Notes under the pieces: generated by a model | The model's input: only the letters and a program-made list of their open reading frames with translations | The model's database searches: none | Told to the model about the DNA's origin: nothing | In this document: in pieces, positions 45,257 to 54,220 of the stretch | Numbering within the stretch: position 1 is the stretch's first letter | Layout of the letters: each line of letters begins with the position of its first letter | From: Aeromonas sp. RU39B | GTDB taxonomy: Bacteria; Pseudomonadota; Gammaproteobacteria; Enterobacterales; Aeromonadaceae | Reading direction: 5' to 3' | Length of the DNA stretch: 64,000 nucleotides | NCBI RefSeq assembly: GCF_900156095.1 | Contig: NZ_FTMJ01000015.1 | Coordinates: forward strand, 1 to 64,000 | Program-made: the position numbers and the translations under genes

Positions 45257-46249
45257 ATGAGTGGAGTCGGGGGAGGATCGCGCAGCGCGATTCTGACAGA
45301 GAGTGGTACCAATGAACTCGAAATCATCGAGTTCCACTTGCACAAGCAACTGCCGGATGGGCGCGAGAAGGTCGCCTATTACGGCATTAACGTGGCCAAG
45401 GTACGTGAAGTGATTCGGGTACCGGAAACCACCGATTATCCCAACGCACAGCCGCACATGGTGGGGGTATTCTCCCTGCGCGACCGTCTGATCCCGCTGG
45501 TCGATCTGGCCGGTTGGCTGCGGGTAAAGACCCGCTCTGACCTTGTCGGCAAGGTGGTCATCGTCACGGATTTTAACCGCATGGCCAACGGCTTTCTGGT
45601 CGATAGCGTCAGTCGAATTCACCGCGTCTCTTGGGAAGATGTGGAGTCGCCGAGCCAATTCCTCGAAGCCGGCGAAAATGATTGCGTTGTGGCCGTGGTT
45701 CGTCGCGACGGCAACCTCATCATGATCCTCGATTTTGAACGGATCATTGCCACCATCAACCCCGAACTGAGCATGGAAAAATACGACGTCACCCAGGATC
45801 GTCGTGTGGTGCTCAGTGACCGCATGATGGCCAAACGTGACGCCAAGACCGTGCTGGTTGTGGATGACTCGGCGTTCATTCGCAAACTGATTGAAAACAC
45901 CTTGAGTACCGCTGGTTATCACGTCATTACCGCCAAAGACGGTGGTGATGCGCTGGATATGCTGAGCGATATCGAGCAGCACGCTCTTGCCGAAAAACAG
46001 CCAGTCAGCGCCTACGTCAACGCCATCGTGACTGACGTTGAGATGCCGCGCATGGACGGTATGCACCTGCTAAAACGGCTGCGTGAAAACCCGATGTTTG
46101 AACAGATGCCGATCGTCATGTTCTCGTCGATCATGAGCGAAGACAACCGTGCCAAAGCGCTGCAGCTGGGTGCAAATGACACCATCACCAAGCCGGAGCT
46201 GGGTCGCATGGTGGGGATGATTGATGAATTGGCGGGGATATCCGAATGA
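45257..46249 (+). CDS. cheV: Chemotaxis coupling protein CheV
   Basis: CheV joins a CheW-like domain (about residues 20-180), which couples receptors to CheA, with a phosphorylatable receiver domain (about 195-325). The receiver keeps the acidic pair in LVVDDSAFIRK, the phospho-acceptor Asp in VTDVEMPRMDG and the Lys in ITKPE. It is not beside other chemotaxis genes, so it is an orphan CheV. GTTGAGGGAG precedes the ATG. A GTCGATAA element about 90 bases upstream resembles a sigma-28 -10 box, but the -35 spacing does not fit well. Confidence 0.93.
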   Translation: MSGVGGGSRSAILTESGTNELEIIEFHLHKQLPDGREKVAYYGINVAKVREVIRVPETTDYPNAQPHMVGVFSLRDRLIPLVDLAGWLRVKTRSDLVGKVVIVTDFNRMANGFLVDSVSRIHRVSWEDVESPSQFLEAGENDCVVAVVRRDGNLIMILDFERIIATINPELSMEKYDVTQDRRVVLSDRMMAKRDAKTVLVVDDSAFIRKLIENTLSTAGYHVITAKDGGDALDMLSDIEQHALAEKQPVSAYVNAIVTDVEMPRMDGMHLLKRLRENPMFEQMPIVMFSSIMSEDNRAKALQLGANDTITKPELGRMVGMIDELAGISE

Positions 46250-46344
46250 ACCCATCACTGAGCTCAGGTTATTAGAGCGACGATATCACACCCAATGTGA
46301 AATTATCAGTCTTGCCGGATGCGGTTTTCTGGCTAGACTGTCGT

Positions 46345-46379
46345 AAACCGGGGGCCCTGAAAAACCACCGGTTTTTTTG
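46345..46379 (+). terminator. Terminator-like hairpin between cheV and guaC
   Basis: AAACCGG (46345-46351) pairs with CCGGTTT (46368-46374), followed by TTTTTG. It probably ends cheV, although it sits only 40 bases before the guaC ATG, so it could also act in the guaC leader. Confidence 0.65.
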
Positions 46380-46418
46380 TGCCTGCCAACTACCATCTAG
46401 TTGAAAGGACCACACGCC

Positions 46419-47462
46419 ATGCGTATCGAAGAAGACCTGAAGCTCGGCTTCAAGGACGTACTGTTTCGCCCCAAGCGCTCTACCCTCAAGAGCCGCTCCC
46501 AGGTCACGCTGACCCGCCAGTTTACTTTCAAGCACACCGGCACCCAGTGGCAGGGTGTGCCCATTATCGCAGCCAACATGGACACGGTCGGCACGTTCGC
46601 CATGGCTCGCACCCTGGCCAGCTTCGAGATGATGACGGCAGTCCATAAGCACTACTCCCTCGAGCAGTGGCAACAGTTTGTCGCCTCCTCTGACGAAGCC
46701 CTGTTGCGTCATGTGATGGTCTCCACCGGAACGTCGGACGGCGACTTTGCCAAGACCCGCGAGATTCTGGCGCTGTCACCAGCCCTGCGCTTTATCTGTG
46801 TGGATGTGGCCAACGGCTACTCTGAGCATTTTGTGGCCTTCGTCGCCAGAATGCGTGAAGCCTGCCCGCAGCACGTCATCATTGCCGGTAACGTCGTGAC
46901 AGGCGAGATGGTTGAAGAGCTGATCATCGAAGGCGCCGATATCGTCAAGGTCGGTATCGGCCCCGGCTCGGTCTGTACCACCCGGGTAAAAACCGGCGTC
47001 GGTTATCCGCAACTGTCGGCCATCATCGAGTGTGCCGATGCCGCGCACGGGCTCGGCGGCCAGATCATCGGTGACGGTGGCTGCACCTGCCCAGGCGATG
47101 TCTCCAAGGCATTCGGTGGCGGCGCCGACTTCGTGATGCTCGGTGGCATGCTGGCCGCGCACCAAGAGTGCGGCGGCGAAGTGGTCGATGTGGATGGCTC
47201 ACCCTTCATGAAGTTCTACGGCATGAGCTCTTCCAGCGCTATGGATAAACATTCCGGCGGCGTGGCTGAATACCGTGCATCGGAAGGCAAAACCGTGCTG
47301 TTGCCCTACCGCGGACCGGTCGAGGAGACGGTGCGCGATATCCTCGGCGGTGTGCGCTCTACCTGCACCTATGTCGGCGCAGCCAAGCTAAAAGAGCTGA
47401 CCAAGCGCACCACCTTTATTCGGGTGCGTGAGCAGGAGAACAACGTCTACGGCAAAGAGTAA
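46419..47462 (+). CDS. guaC: GMP reductase GuaC
   Basis: Converts GMP to IMP with NADPH, feeding guanine nucleotides back to the purine pool. The 347-residue protein belongs to the IMPDH/GMPR family. The catalytic Cys is in GPGSVCTTR (about residue 186), and the phosphate-binding [10 protein letters not shown] is present. The start at 46419 gives [15 protein letters not shown], as in E. coli, with AAAGGA upstream; an ATG at 46401 is out of family. It ends with its own terminator. Confidence 0.96.
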   Translation: MRIEEDLKLGFKDVLFRPKRSTLKSRSQVTLTRQFTFKHTGTQWQGVPIIAANMDTVGTFAMARTLASFEMMTAVHKHYSLEQWQQFVASSDEALLRHVMVSTGTSDGDFAKTREILALSPALRFICVDVANGYSEHFVAFVARMREACPQHVIIAGNVVTGEMVEELIIEGADIVKVGIGPGSVCTTRVKTGVGYPQLSAIIECADAAHGLGGQIIGDGGCTCPGDVSKAFGGGADFVMLGGMLAAHQECGGEVVDVDGSPFMKFYGMSSSSAMDKHSGGVAEYRASEGKTVLLPYRGPVEETVRDILGGVRSTCTYVGAAKLKELTKRTTFIRVREQENNVYGKE

Positions 47463-47482
47463 GCCGATAGAGTGACCTGCCC

Positions 47483-47514
47483 CGGCGTGCTACCCTGCAC
47501 GCCGGTTTTTTTTC
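47483..47514 (+). terminator. Terminator of guaC
   Basis: CCGGCGTGC pairs with GCACGCCGG around a 6-base loop, followed by eight T. It lies 20 bases past the guaC stop. Confidence 0.95.
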
Positions 47515-47536
47515 GCTATCTTGCGCGGAGTTCGCC

Positions 47537-48667
47537 ATGCCCATCGCTTTCGACATTTTCTGCACCGTGGTCGATAACTTCGGCGACATCGGCGTGACCT
47601 GGAGGCTGGCCCGCCAGCTACACAACGAAGGTTTCGGCCCGGTTCGGCTGTGGGTGGACGATCTGGAGAGTTTTGCGCGGATCTGCCCTGGCATTGATGC
47701 AACCCAAGAACAGCAACAGCAGCAAGGGATCCTCATCCAGCATTGGCACAACGATGCCGACCTCGAGCCGGCGCGCGTGGTGATTGAAGCCTTTGCCTGT
47801 GAGCTGCCGGCCGCCTACAAGGCGCGAATGCAGACTATGACGCCGCCGCCCGCCTGGCTCAATCTGGAATACCTGTCAGCGGAAGCATGGGTTGAAGGGT
47901 GCCATGCTCTCCCTTCGCCGCAAGGACAACTGAATAAATACTTCTTTTTTCCAGGCTTTACCGCCAAAACCGGTGGACTGATTTGCGAGCAAAACCTGCT
48001 CAGTGAGCGCATGGCCTGGCAAGCAGATCAGGCCGGACTCGCGGCCTATTGGGCCCAATTTGGTTTAGCGCCCGCCGCCCCCGACGAGCTTCGTATCAGC
48101 CTGTTTGCTTATGAAAGCGCAGCCATTGCCTCACTGGTTGAAAGCTGGGCCAATGGCAGTCACCCGGTGACCCTGCTGGTACCGGTAGGGCGAGCACTGC
48201 CACAGGTGCTTAGCGCCATCAGCAAGGAGAGCGGCGCACCGGGCGAGCATATTGTGTCTGGCCAGCTCAGGGTGGTGATTCTGCCCATGACCGATCAGGC
48301 CGGCTATGACCGGTTACTCTGGTCGTGCGATGTTAACATCGTACGCGGTGAAGACTCCTTTGTGCGGGCGCAATGGGCCGCGCGCCCCTTCCTTTGGCAT
48401 ATCTACCCGCAGGAAGAGGATTACCATCTGGTCAAGCTGGAAGCGTTTCTCACTCGCTATCTTGCTGATCTTCCTGAACCTGCCGCTGATTACATCCGGC
48501 AGCTGATGCTGGCACTCAATGAAGGAGGCGCATGCGACGCCCTGTGGCAACAGTGGCCATACCATGCCAAAAACTGGCAGGAGCATGCCAGAATCTGGCC
48601 GCAACAGGTGCTTACTGGCGGCGATCTGCTCACTCGGTTAGTGAAATTTCTGGAAACGAAGATATAA
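47537..48667 (+). CDS. earP: EF-P arginine rhamnosyltransferase EarP
   Basis: EarP transfers rhamnose from dTDP-rhamnose to an arginine of elongation factor P, activating it for polyproline synthesis. The 376-residue GT104 protein begins with [20 protein letters not shown], where the catalytic Asp pair lies. It keeps the late [12 protein letters not shown] with the Glu and Asp that bind the donor. It is followed 46 bases later by efp, whose tip residue is arginine, as the pathway requires. Confidence 0.94.
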   Translation: MPIAFDIFCTVVDNFGDIGVTWRLARQLHNEGFGPVRLWVDDLESFARICPGIDATQEQQQQQGILIQHWHNDADLEPARVVIEAFACELPAAYKARMQTMTPPPAWLNLEYLSAEAWVEGCHALPSPQGQLNKYFFFPGFTAKTGGLICEQNLLSERMAWQADQAGLAAYWAQFGLAPAAPDELRISLFAYESAAIASLVESWANGSHPVTLLVPVGRALPQVLSAISKESGAPGEHIVSGQLRVVILPMTDQAGYDRLLWSCDVNIVRGEDSFVRAQWAARPFLWHIYPQEEDYHLVKLEAFLTRYLADLPEPAADYIRQLMLALNEGGACDALWQQWPYHAKNWQEHARIWPQQVLTGGDLLTRLVKFLETKI

Positions 48668-48713
48668 TCTGGCAGTTTTTATCCGTCCGTTTCACGAACA
48701 GGAAATTTTTTAC

Positions 48714-49280
48714 ATGAAAACCGCACAGGAAATCCGCGCTGGTAACGTGGTCATGGTCGGCACCGAGCCCATGGTGGTTCAGAAGACCGAGTTCAACAAG
48801 TCCGGCCGTAACGCCGCCGTGGTCAAGATGAAGCTGAAGGGTCTGCTGACCGGCAGCGCCGCTGAACCTGTCTTCAAAGCTGACGAGAAGATGGAAGTGG
48901 TCATGCTGGAGCGCAAGGAGTGCACCTACTCCTACTTCGCCGACCCGATGTACGTCTTCATGGATACTGACTACAACCAGTACGACGTTGAAAAGGACAA
49001 CCTGGGCGACGTTCTGAACTATCTGGTAGACGGCATGGAAGATCCGTGCGAAGTGACCTTCTACAACGAGAAGGCCATCTCCGTCGAACTGCCGACCACC
49101 ATCGTACGTGAAGTTGAGTACACCGAACCGGCCGCCCGTGGCGACACCTCCGGTAAGGTCACCAAGCCGGCCCGTCTGAAGGGCACCGGTTTCGAACTGT
49201 CTGTTGCTGCTTTCGTTGAAATCGGCGACAAGATTGAAATCGACACCCGTACCGGCGAGTTCAAGCGTCGCATCTCCTGA
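48714..49280 (+). CDS. efp: Elongation factor P, arginine (EarP) type
   Basis: EF-P relieves ribosomes stalled at polyproline. The 188-residue protein has three beta-barrel domains. The modified tip in [11 protein letters not shown] holds Arg-32, the EarP target, instead of the lysine used by EpmA in E. coli. A ribosome site (CAGGAAA) precedes the ATG. The C-terminal [16 protein letters not shown] is the conserved end. It has its own terminator. Confidence 0.97.
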   Translation: MKTAQEIRAGNVVMVGTEPMVVQKTEFNKSGRNAAVVKMKLKGLLTGSAAEPVFKADEKMEVVMLERKECTYSYFADPMYVFMDTDYNQYDVEKDNLGDVLNYLVDGMEDPCEVTFYNEKAISVELPTTIVREVEYTEPAARGDTSGKVTKPARLKGTGFELSVAAFVEIGDKIEIDTRTGEFKRRIS

Positions 49281-49303
49281 TCCGCGCCTGACGTCAGTCA
49301 ATG

Positions 49304-49331
49304 AAAAAGCGAGCCACCGGCTCGCTTTTTT
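49304..49331 (+). terminator. Terminator of efp
   Basis: AAAAAGCGAGCC pairs with GGCTCGCTTTTT around a 3-4 base loop, 24 bases past the stop. Confidence 0.92.
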
Positions 49332-49596
49332 ATTTTCGCCTTCACCACGCGCAATTTGTCAGGCTCGGGGCAGCTCTAGCGGTCACCACCGATCTGACAT
49401 CCTCTGTGCCACATCACTACAACATGGGGTAGCCAAGATGGGAAATCATCAATCCGGCAATGCTGAGCCCGTTTTTGGCAATGGCTGGCAAAGTGGATTA
49501 CGGCTGGTGTTTGCTTACGCGACAACTAGTTATGATGTGACTTAAGCTCAAGAACCGGGTCAGGCTGCCGTTATCTGCAAGGTTGGAGGACTCATC

Positions 49597-50496
49597 ATGC
49601 GTGTATTCCTGTTTCTGCTCTTTTCGCTCTTCACTCTGATGGCCAATGCGGCCGACCCGTCAGCCACATCCGCCGCTGAGCCCACAGCCATCCCTGCCGA
49701 CCCAGCCGCCGGCGACCCCAGCTCAGCACCGGCAAGCGAGGGAACCCCTACCAGCACGACCGATAGTGAAGCCAGCGCCGCTAGCGCCACGGGCGATGCG
49801 GATAAAGCTTCGATGCCGGTGACGCCGGGTCAGAGCGATGAGCAACTGCTGCGCGACTGGCATACCCAGCCTTTTAGCAAAACCATCGGCAAGGAGCAGG
49901 TGCTCTATGCCGAGCACACCAGCGGCCAATATCTGGGGCTGGCTATTTTGCTGCCCGAATGGCAGGGCACCAGCAAGATCTGGTCACTCTCGGCCAGCCT
50001 CACGGCGCAAGGCTTTGATACTCTGCTGCTGTTACCACGCCAGGATCAGCATCTGATCAATCCGGCCGAAGAGAAGAAGAACCCGGCCCGCGAGGCCTTT
50101 CGTGCTGATCTGCGCGATCGCATCAAATCAGCCAGCGAGGCCAAGTTGAAGGAGGGTGGATTTCGCCTGCTGCTGGTGCAAGGCAGTGCCGCCAACTGGA
50201 TTGCCTCACTATTGGGCACAGAGAGCCCGATCGCCGATGCTGCCGTGCTGCTTGATGCCGGTTTTGCCGAGCAAGGGGCGAACCAGGTACTGGCACGGGA
50301 AATCGCCCAAAGCCCGCTGCCAGTACTCGATCTTGCTATCGACCAGAGCAACGGCTGGCTGACTCAGGCCACTGAGCTGCGCAACATCGCGGGCCAACGC
50401 AGCCACAAACTCAACTACCGCAGCAGCGAACTGGTCAGTACCGATGAAATTCCCGCCACCCTGCTGGGGTGGCTGCACCACTTGGGCTGGCTCTGA
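49597..50496 (+). CDS. DUF3530 secreted alpha/beta-hydrolase-like protein
   Basis: A 299-residue exported protein: signal peptide MRVFLFLLFSLFTLMANA, then a low-complexity Ala/Ser/Thr/Pro linker of about 50 residues. After it comes the DUF3530 domain, an alpha/beta-hydrolase-like fold. The elbow position reads LLVQGSAANWIA (about residue 192), where a classical GxSxG Ser would be expected, so activity is uncertain. GTTGGAGG precedes the ATG. Function is unknown; a cell-envelope role is likely from its location. Confidence 0.78.
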   Translation: MRVFLFLLFSLFTLMANAADPSATSAAEPTAIPADPAAGDPSSAPASEGTPTSTTDSEASAASATGDADKASMPVTPGQSDEQLLRDWHTQPFSKTIGKEQVLYAEHTSGQYLGLAILLPEWQGTSKIWSLSASLTAQGFDTLLLLPRQDQHLINPAEEKKNPAREAFRADLRDRIKSASEAKLKEGGFRLLLVQGSAANWIASLLGTESPIADAAVLLDAGFAEQGANQVLAREIAQSPLPVLDLAIDQSNGWLTQATELRNIAGQRSHKLNYRSSELVSTDEIPATLLGWLHHLGWL

Positions 50497-50541
50497 CGCC
50501 TCCCTGTTGGCATGATGAGGCCTCCATCCCAAGGAGGCCCC

Positions 50542-51498
50542 ATGCACATCGTCTTTCTTGACCGCGATACCCTGGCACCCTCGGTGCAGCTCAAGCGGCC
50601 CTCACTGCCCCACCAATGGACTGAATACCCGGCTACCGCACCACAGCAAGTGGTTGAGCGACTGGAAGATGCCACTATCGCCATCGTCAACAAGGTACGG
50701 CTGGCGGCCTCGGACCTAGAACAACTGCCCAAGCTGCGCCTTATCGTGCTGGCCGCCACCGGCGCCGACAACATCGATCTGGCCGCCTGTCGCGAGCTCG
50801 GCATTCAGGTGCGCAATGTGCAGGGCTATTCCGGTCCGTCGGTGCCGGAGCACGCCCTCGCCCTGATGCTGGCGCTGTCGCGTAACCTCAAGGCCTGGCA
50901 GCAATCTCTGGAGGCCGGTCGCTGGCAAGAGAGTGGCCGCTTCTGTTTCTTTGACCATGGTTTGATGGATTTGGCCGGACGACGCCTCGGTATTATCGGC
51001 AGCGGCACCATTGGCCGGGATGTTGGGAAAATCGCTGCGGCGCTGGGTATGCAGGTGCATTACGCGGCCAGCCTGCGTCCAGAAGCCATCCCGGACCCGG
51101 AGCGGTTACCGCTGGAAAGATTGCTCGCCGAATCGGATGTGATCAGCCTGCACTGTCCGCTGACGGATCAGACTCGCAATCTGATTGGTGAGCGTGAACT
51201 GGCGTTGATGAAACCAGGAGCCTTGCTTATCAACGTAGGGCGTGGTGGGTTGGTCGATGAGCATGCCCTGCTGGCGGCGCTGCGCTCAGGTCACCTTGGC
51301 GGCGCTGGATTTGATGTGGCGACCCAAGAGCCCCCGGCGGCCGATCATCCGCTGATGCAAGCGCTGGCACTGCCCAACTTTATTCTGACGCCTCACGTGG
51401 CCTGGGCAAGTAATGACGCCATGCAGCGCTTGGCCGAGCAGGTGATCGCCAATATCGATGGGTTTGCCAACGGCAATGACCTGCGCAGATTAGTCTAA
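50542..51498 (+). CDS. D-2-hydroxyacid dehydrogenase (glycerate dehydrogenase-like)
   Basis: A 318-residue NAD(P)-dependent oxidoreductase. The dinucleotide fold is GIIGSGTIGRDVG (about residue 151). The catalytic Arg lies in the INVGRGGLVDE region, the Glu in the following segment, and the His is LTPHVAWAS. AAGGAGG lies 5 bases before the ATG at 50542. The nearest named type is HprA-like glycerate/hydroxypyruvate reductase. The exact substrate cannot be read from sequence. Confidence 0.87.
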   Translation: MHIVFLDRDTLAPSVQLKRPSLPHQWTEYPATAPQQVVERLEDATIAIVNKVRLAASDLEQLPKLRLIVLAATGADNIDLAACRELGIQVRNVQGYSGPSVPEHALALMLALSRNLKAWQQSLEAGRWQESGRFCFFDHGLMDLAGRRLGIIGSGTIGRDVGKIAAALGMQVHYAASLRPEAIPDPERLPLERLLAESDVISLHCPLTDQTRNLIGERELALMKPGALLINVGRGGLVDEHALLAALRSGHLGGAGFDVATQEPPAADHPLMQALALPNFILTPHVAWASNDAMQRLAEQVIANIDGFANGNDLRRLV

Positions 51499-51505
51499 CT
51501 AACAC

Positions 51506-51525
51506 AAAGGGGCCGCGGCCCCTTT
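51506..51525. terminator. Palindromic bidirectional terminator
   Basis: A 20-base perfect inverted repeat (AAAGGGGCCG and its complement) lies between the convergent dehydrogenase and djlA genes. A short T-containing tail follows on the plus strand. Confidence 0.75.
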
Positions 51526-51542
51526 GGTTTGTCTTGTCACTG

Positions 51543-52382
51543 TTAGCGGATGCCGCGCACTTCGCGAATCATCTCCCAGGCGCTCTGGATCTCTTGCGCC
51601 TTCTGTTTGGCCATCTCCATCATCTCGGGTGGTAGCCCCTTGGCCGCCAGCTTGTCCGGGTGGTGCTTGGCCATCTCTTTGCGGTAAGCCTTTTTCACAT
51701 CCTGATCGGAATCGCTCTCGGCCACGCCGAGCAGTTGATAGGCATCCTTGAGCCGATCCCGTGGCGGTTCACGGCTGGCCTGTTGGCCACCCCAGCCTTG
51801 CTGCTGGCCACGATACCCCCCGCCTTGCCCGGTGCGATAGAAGTTCATCTGCGCCTCGGCCATGGTCAGGATCCGCTCCAGCTCGAAGCGACTAAATCCC
51901 AACTCCTCGGCAATGGTCTCGAGAATGCGCCGCTCTTCGGGGGGAACGTGGCCATCGGCAAAGGCTGCCTGCAGCTGGACTTCCAGAAAAAAGCGCAGAA
52001 TATCGCGCTGCCCCATGCAGGCTTCGCGGAACTGACTTAAGGTCTGACGCAATGGGAAATCAGCTGATTTACCCTCCCGGAACGAAGCCTGCGCGCGGTT
52101 ACGCAGCTCACCGGTCAGGTTCATTCGATCCATCAGGTTGGTGGCCACCAGGATCTCGCTCTCGGTCACCTGACCACTGGCTTTGGCAATGTGCCCCATC
52201 ACCGAGAAGGTGGCGTGAAAAAAGATAGCCTGCTGGGCATCACTCGGACGACGTCGAAATCCGCCCTGCAGCCCCATACCGGTATCGAAGCGATGACCAA
52301 TCCACAGACCAATCAGCAACCCGGGAATATGGCCAAACAGAAATCCAAAGAAAGCGCCGAGCAGCTTGCCCCAAATGCGCAT
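51543..52382 (-). CDS. djlA: Membrane-anchored DnaK co-chaperone DjlA
   Basis: DjlA recruits DnaK at the inner membrane. The 279-residue protein has one N-terminal helix (LLGAFFGFLFGHIPGLLIGL) with the glycines typical of DjlA dimerisation. A TerB-like helical middle (about 60-190) is followed by a C-terminal J domain. HPD is in KHHPDKLAAKG (about residue 250). It is 5 bases downstream of murU on the same strand, so it is probably the last gene of that operon. Confidence 0.94.
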   Translation of the reverse strand: MRIWGKLLGAFFGFLFGHIPGLLIGLWIGHRFDTGMGLQGGFRRRPSDAQQAIFFHATFSVMGHIAKASGQVTESEILVATNLMDRMNLTGELRNRAQASFREGKSADFPLRQTLSQFREACMGQRDILRFFLEVQLQAAFADGHVPPEERRILETIAEELGFSRFELERILTMAEAQMNFYRTGQGGGYRGQQQGWGGQQASREPPRDRLKDAYQLLGVAESDSDQDVKKAYRKEMAKHHPDKLAAKGLPPEMMEMAKQKAQEIQSAWEMIREVRGIR

Positions 52383-52387
52383 AACAG

Positions 52388-53062
52388 TTACCTCGCCAGG
52401 CCAGAGGCCTGGAGTTCATGATCGAGTTGGTTCAAACGCTCCGGGGTGCCGATATCGCGCCAATCCGCCTTGAGGTGGCTGCCACCGACACGGCCCGAAG
52501 CCATCCATTCGCGCAGCAAGGGCGCCAGTTTGCGTGCTCCCGGGCCATACTCGGCAAATGCCTGCGGGTGATAGAGACCGACCCCACTGAAGGTCAGGCC
52601 GGGGGTATCGAGCACCCGATCTCCGTGCAACGCGAAATCGCCGTGCGGATGTTGCGCAGGGTTATCGACCAGCCACAGATGCGCCAGATCGTCGCCCAGA
52701 GGCTGGGACGCGAAGAGACGATAATCAGCCGCAATCCAGGTATCGCCGTTAACGACCAGGAAAGGTTCGCTCCCGAGTAGCGGCAGCGCCTGAATGATGC
52801 CTCCGGCTGTTTCCAGCGCGCTCGCCTCTGCCGACCAGGCGATCTGCACTCCCAATGCGCTGCCATCGCCCAGCTGCTCAACCAGACGTTGGCCCAACCA
52901 GGCGTGGTTGATGACCAGATCTGTGATACCGGCCGCCTTGAGCCGCTCGATATGGTGAACAATCAAGGGTTTGCCACCGACAGACAGCAGCGGCTTGGGT
53001 AAATGGTCCGTCAGCGGACGCATCCGCTCGCCGCGCCCTGCGGCCAGAATCATGGCTTTCAT
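52388..53062 (-). CDS. murU: N-acetylmuramate-1-phosphate uridylyltransferase MurU
   Basis: MurU makes UDP-MurNAc from MurNAc-1-phosphate, completing the recycling route that bypasses de novo synthesis and fosfomycin-sensitive MurA. The 224-residue nucleotidyltransferase has LAAGRGERMRPLT at the N-terminus, PKPLLSVGGKPL, and a metal-binding Asp in VVNGDTW. The start at 53062 overlaps the amgK stop by 4 bases. The pairing with amgK beside lptD matches Pseudomonas, which supports the function. Confidence 0.92.
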   Translation of the reverse strand: MKAMILAAGRGERMRPLTDHLPKPLLSVGGKPLIVHHIERLKAAGITDLVINHAWLGQRLVEQLGDGSALGVQIAWSAEASALETAGGIIQALPLLGSEPFLVVNGDTWIAADYRLFASQPLGDDLAHLWLVDNPAQHPHGDFALHGDRVLDTPGLTFSGVGLYHPQAFAEYGPGARKLAPLLREWMASGRVGGSHLKADWRDIGTPERLNQLDHELQASGLAR

Positions 53063-54048
53063 GGGCGTGACTCCAGCGCCGGAATGATGCGCCGCTCGAG
53101 CCATTGACCAAACTCATTGAGCTCGTCATAACGGGCACACACATCGGTGACATAGCCGAGAGTGCGCGGAATATCCTTGAGGTAACCGGATTTGCCATCG
53201 CGATGGTGCAGACGGGCAAAGATACCGGCCGCCTTGAGATGACGCTGCATCCCGGTCAGATCGGCATGACGACGGAAGCTGGCGTAATCTACCCCGGTGA
53301 GCAGTCCAGCTGCAGCCAGACACTGATAGCCGGTAGCAAAGCCCTGCTCCACCACCTCATCCGGCCAGCGCACATAACAATCTTTAAGCAAAGAGACCAG
53401 ATCGTAGGTCAGCGGCCCGCACACCATGTCCTGAAAATCGATCACGGCCAAGCGGGAGGTTTCCGGCGTGACGCCGTCACACACCATCAGATTGCGGCAA
53501 TGGAAATCGCGGTGCATCACGCCTTGCACCTGACCAAGGTTATTCTCGGTCAGACAGGCAAAGGTGCGCACCAGCAATGCCTGCTCGTCATCGGTCAGAG
53601 CCAGCCCCAAGCGGTGACCCAGCAGCCACTCCGGGAAAATGCTGTTTTCCCGGGCCATGAAGGCTGCATCGAATGGCTCTAGAGCGAGTTCGACCCGTGA
53701 CAGGTGTGGCAATAGCGCAATCGCCTTGCTATACCAAGCACTTACGCTCTGCTCATTGAGTACGGCAAACAGCGAGAGATCACCCAGATCGGTGACACAC
53801 AGAAATCCTTGCTCATAGTCCACCGAGCGAACATCTGGCGCCAGCACACCGGCATGCACCAAGGCAGCGGCATTACGGACAAACTCGAGGTTTTTTTCAG
53901 TCTGCGGCGGGGCATCAACCCAGACCAGGCCGGCACCACGGTAGTAGCGGCGGAAACTGGCATCGCCAGAGATCAAATCGAGGGTCAGGGCATCGTCAGC
54001 CATCAGCTGGCGGGCCCACTGCAACAGCAGGGCGTGGCGATCAGGCAT
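53059..54048 (-). CDS. amgK: N-acetylmuramate/N-acetylglucosamine anomeric kinase AmgK
   Basis: Kinase that phosphorylates MurNAc at C1 in the murein-recycling pathway. The 329-residue APH-like protein has the catalytic loop VMHRDFHCRNLMV (Asp about residue 190) and the metal-binding VIDFQD. The start at 54048 gives MPDRHALLLQW. It is divergent from lptD, with 172 bases between the starts. It is the first gene of amgK-murU-djlA. Confidence 0.92.
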   Translation of the reverse strand: MPDRHALLLQWARQLMADDALTLDLISGDASFRRYYRGAGLVWVDAPPQTEKNLEFVRNAAALVHAGVLAPDVRSVDYEQGFLCVTDLGDLSLFAVLNEQSVSAWYSKAIALLPHLSRVELALEPFDAAFMARENSIFPEWLLGHRLGLALTDDEQALLVRTFACLTENNLGQVQGVMHRDFHCRNLMVCDGVTPETSRLAVIDFQDMVCGPLTYDLVSLLKDCYVRWPDEVVEQGFATGYQCLAAAGLLTGVDYASFRRHADLTGMQRHLKAAGIFARLHHRDGKSGYLKDIPRTLGYVTDVCARYDELNEFGQWLERRIIPALESRP

Positions 54049-54220
54049 GGAAACAGCGACTCACGTAGCGGCCAACGGGAAGTTAGCCCTGGCCGGGATT
54101 ATGCTTTATGATTGCCGGCTAACATAAAGCAATGACATGCAATGTCAACTGAGCCGAAGCTGGCGTAGAATGCATGCTCTGATTAGGCTGTCTCACATTC
54201 GGATTTCGAGTCTTTATTAC

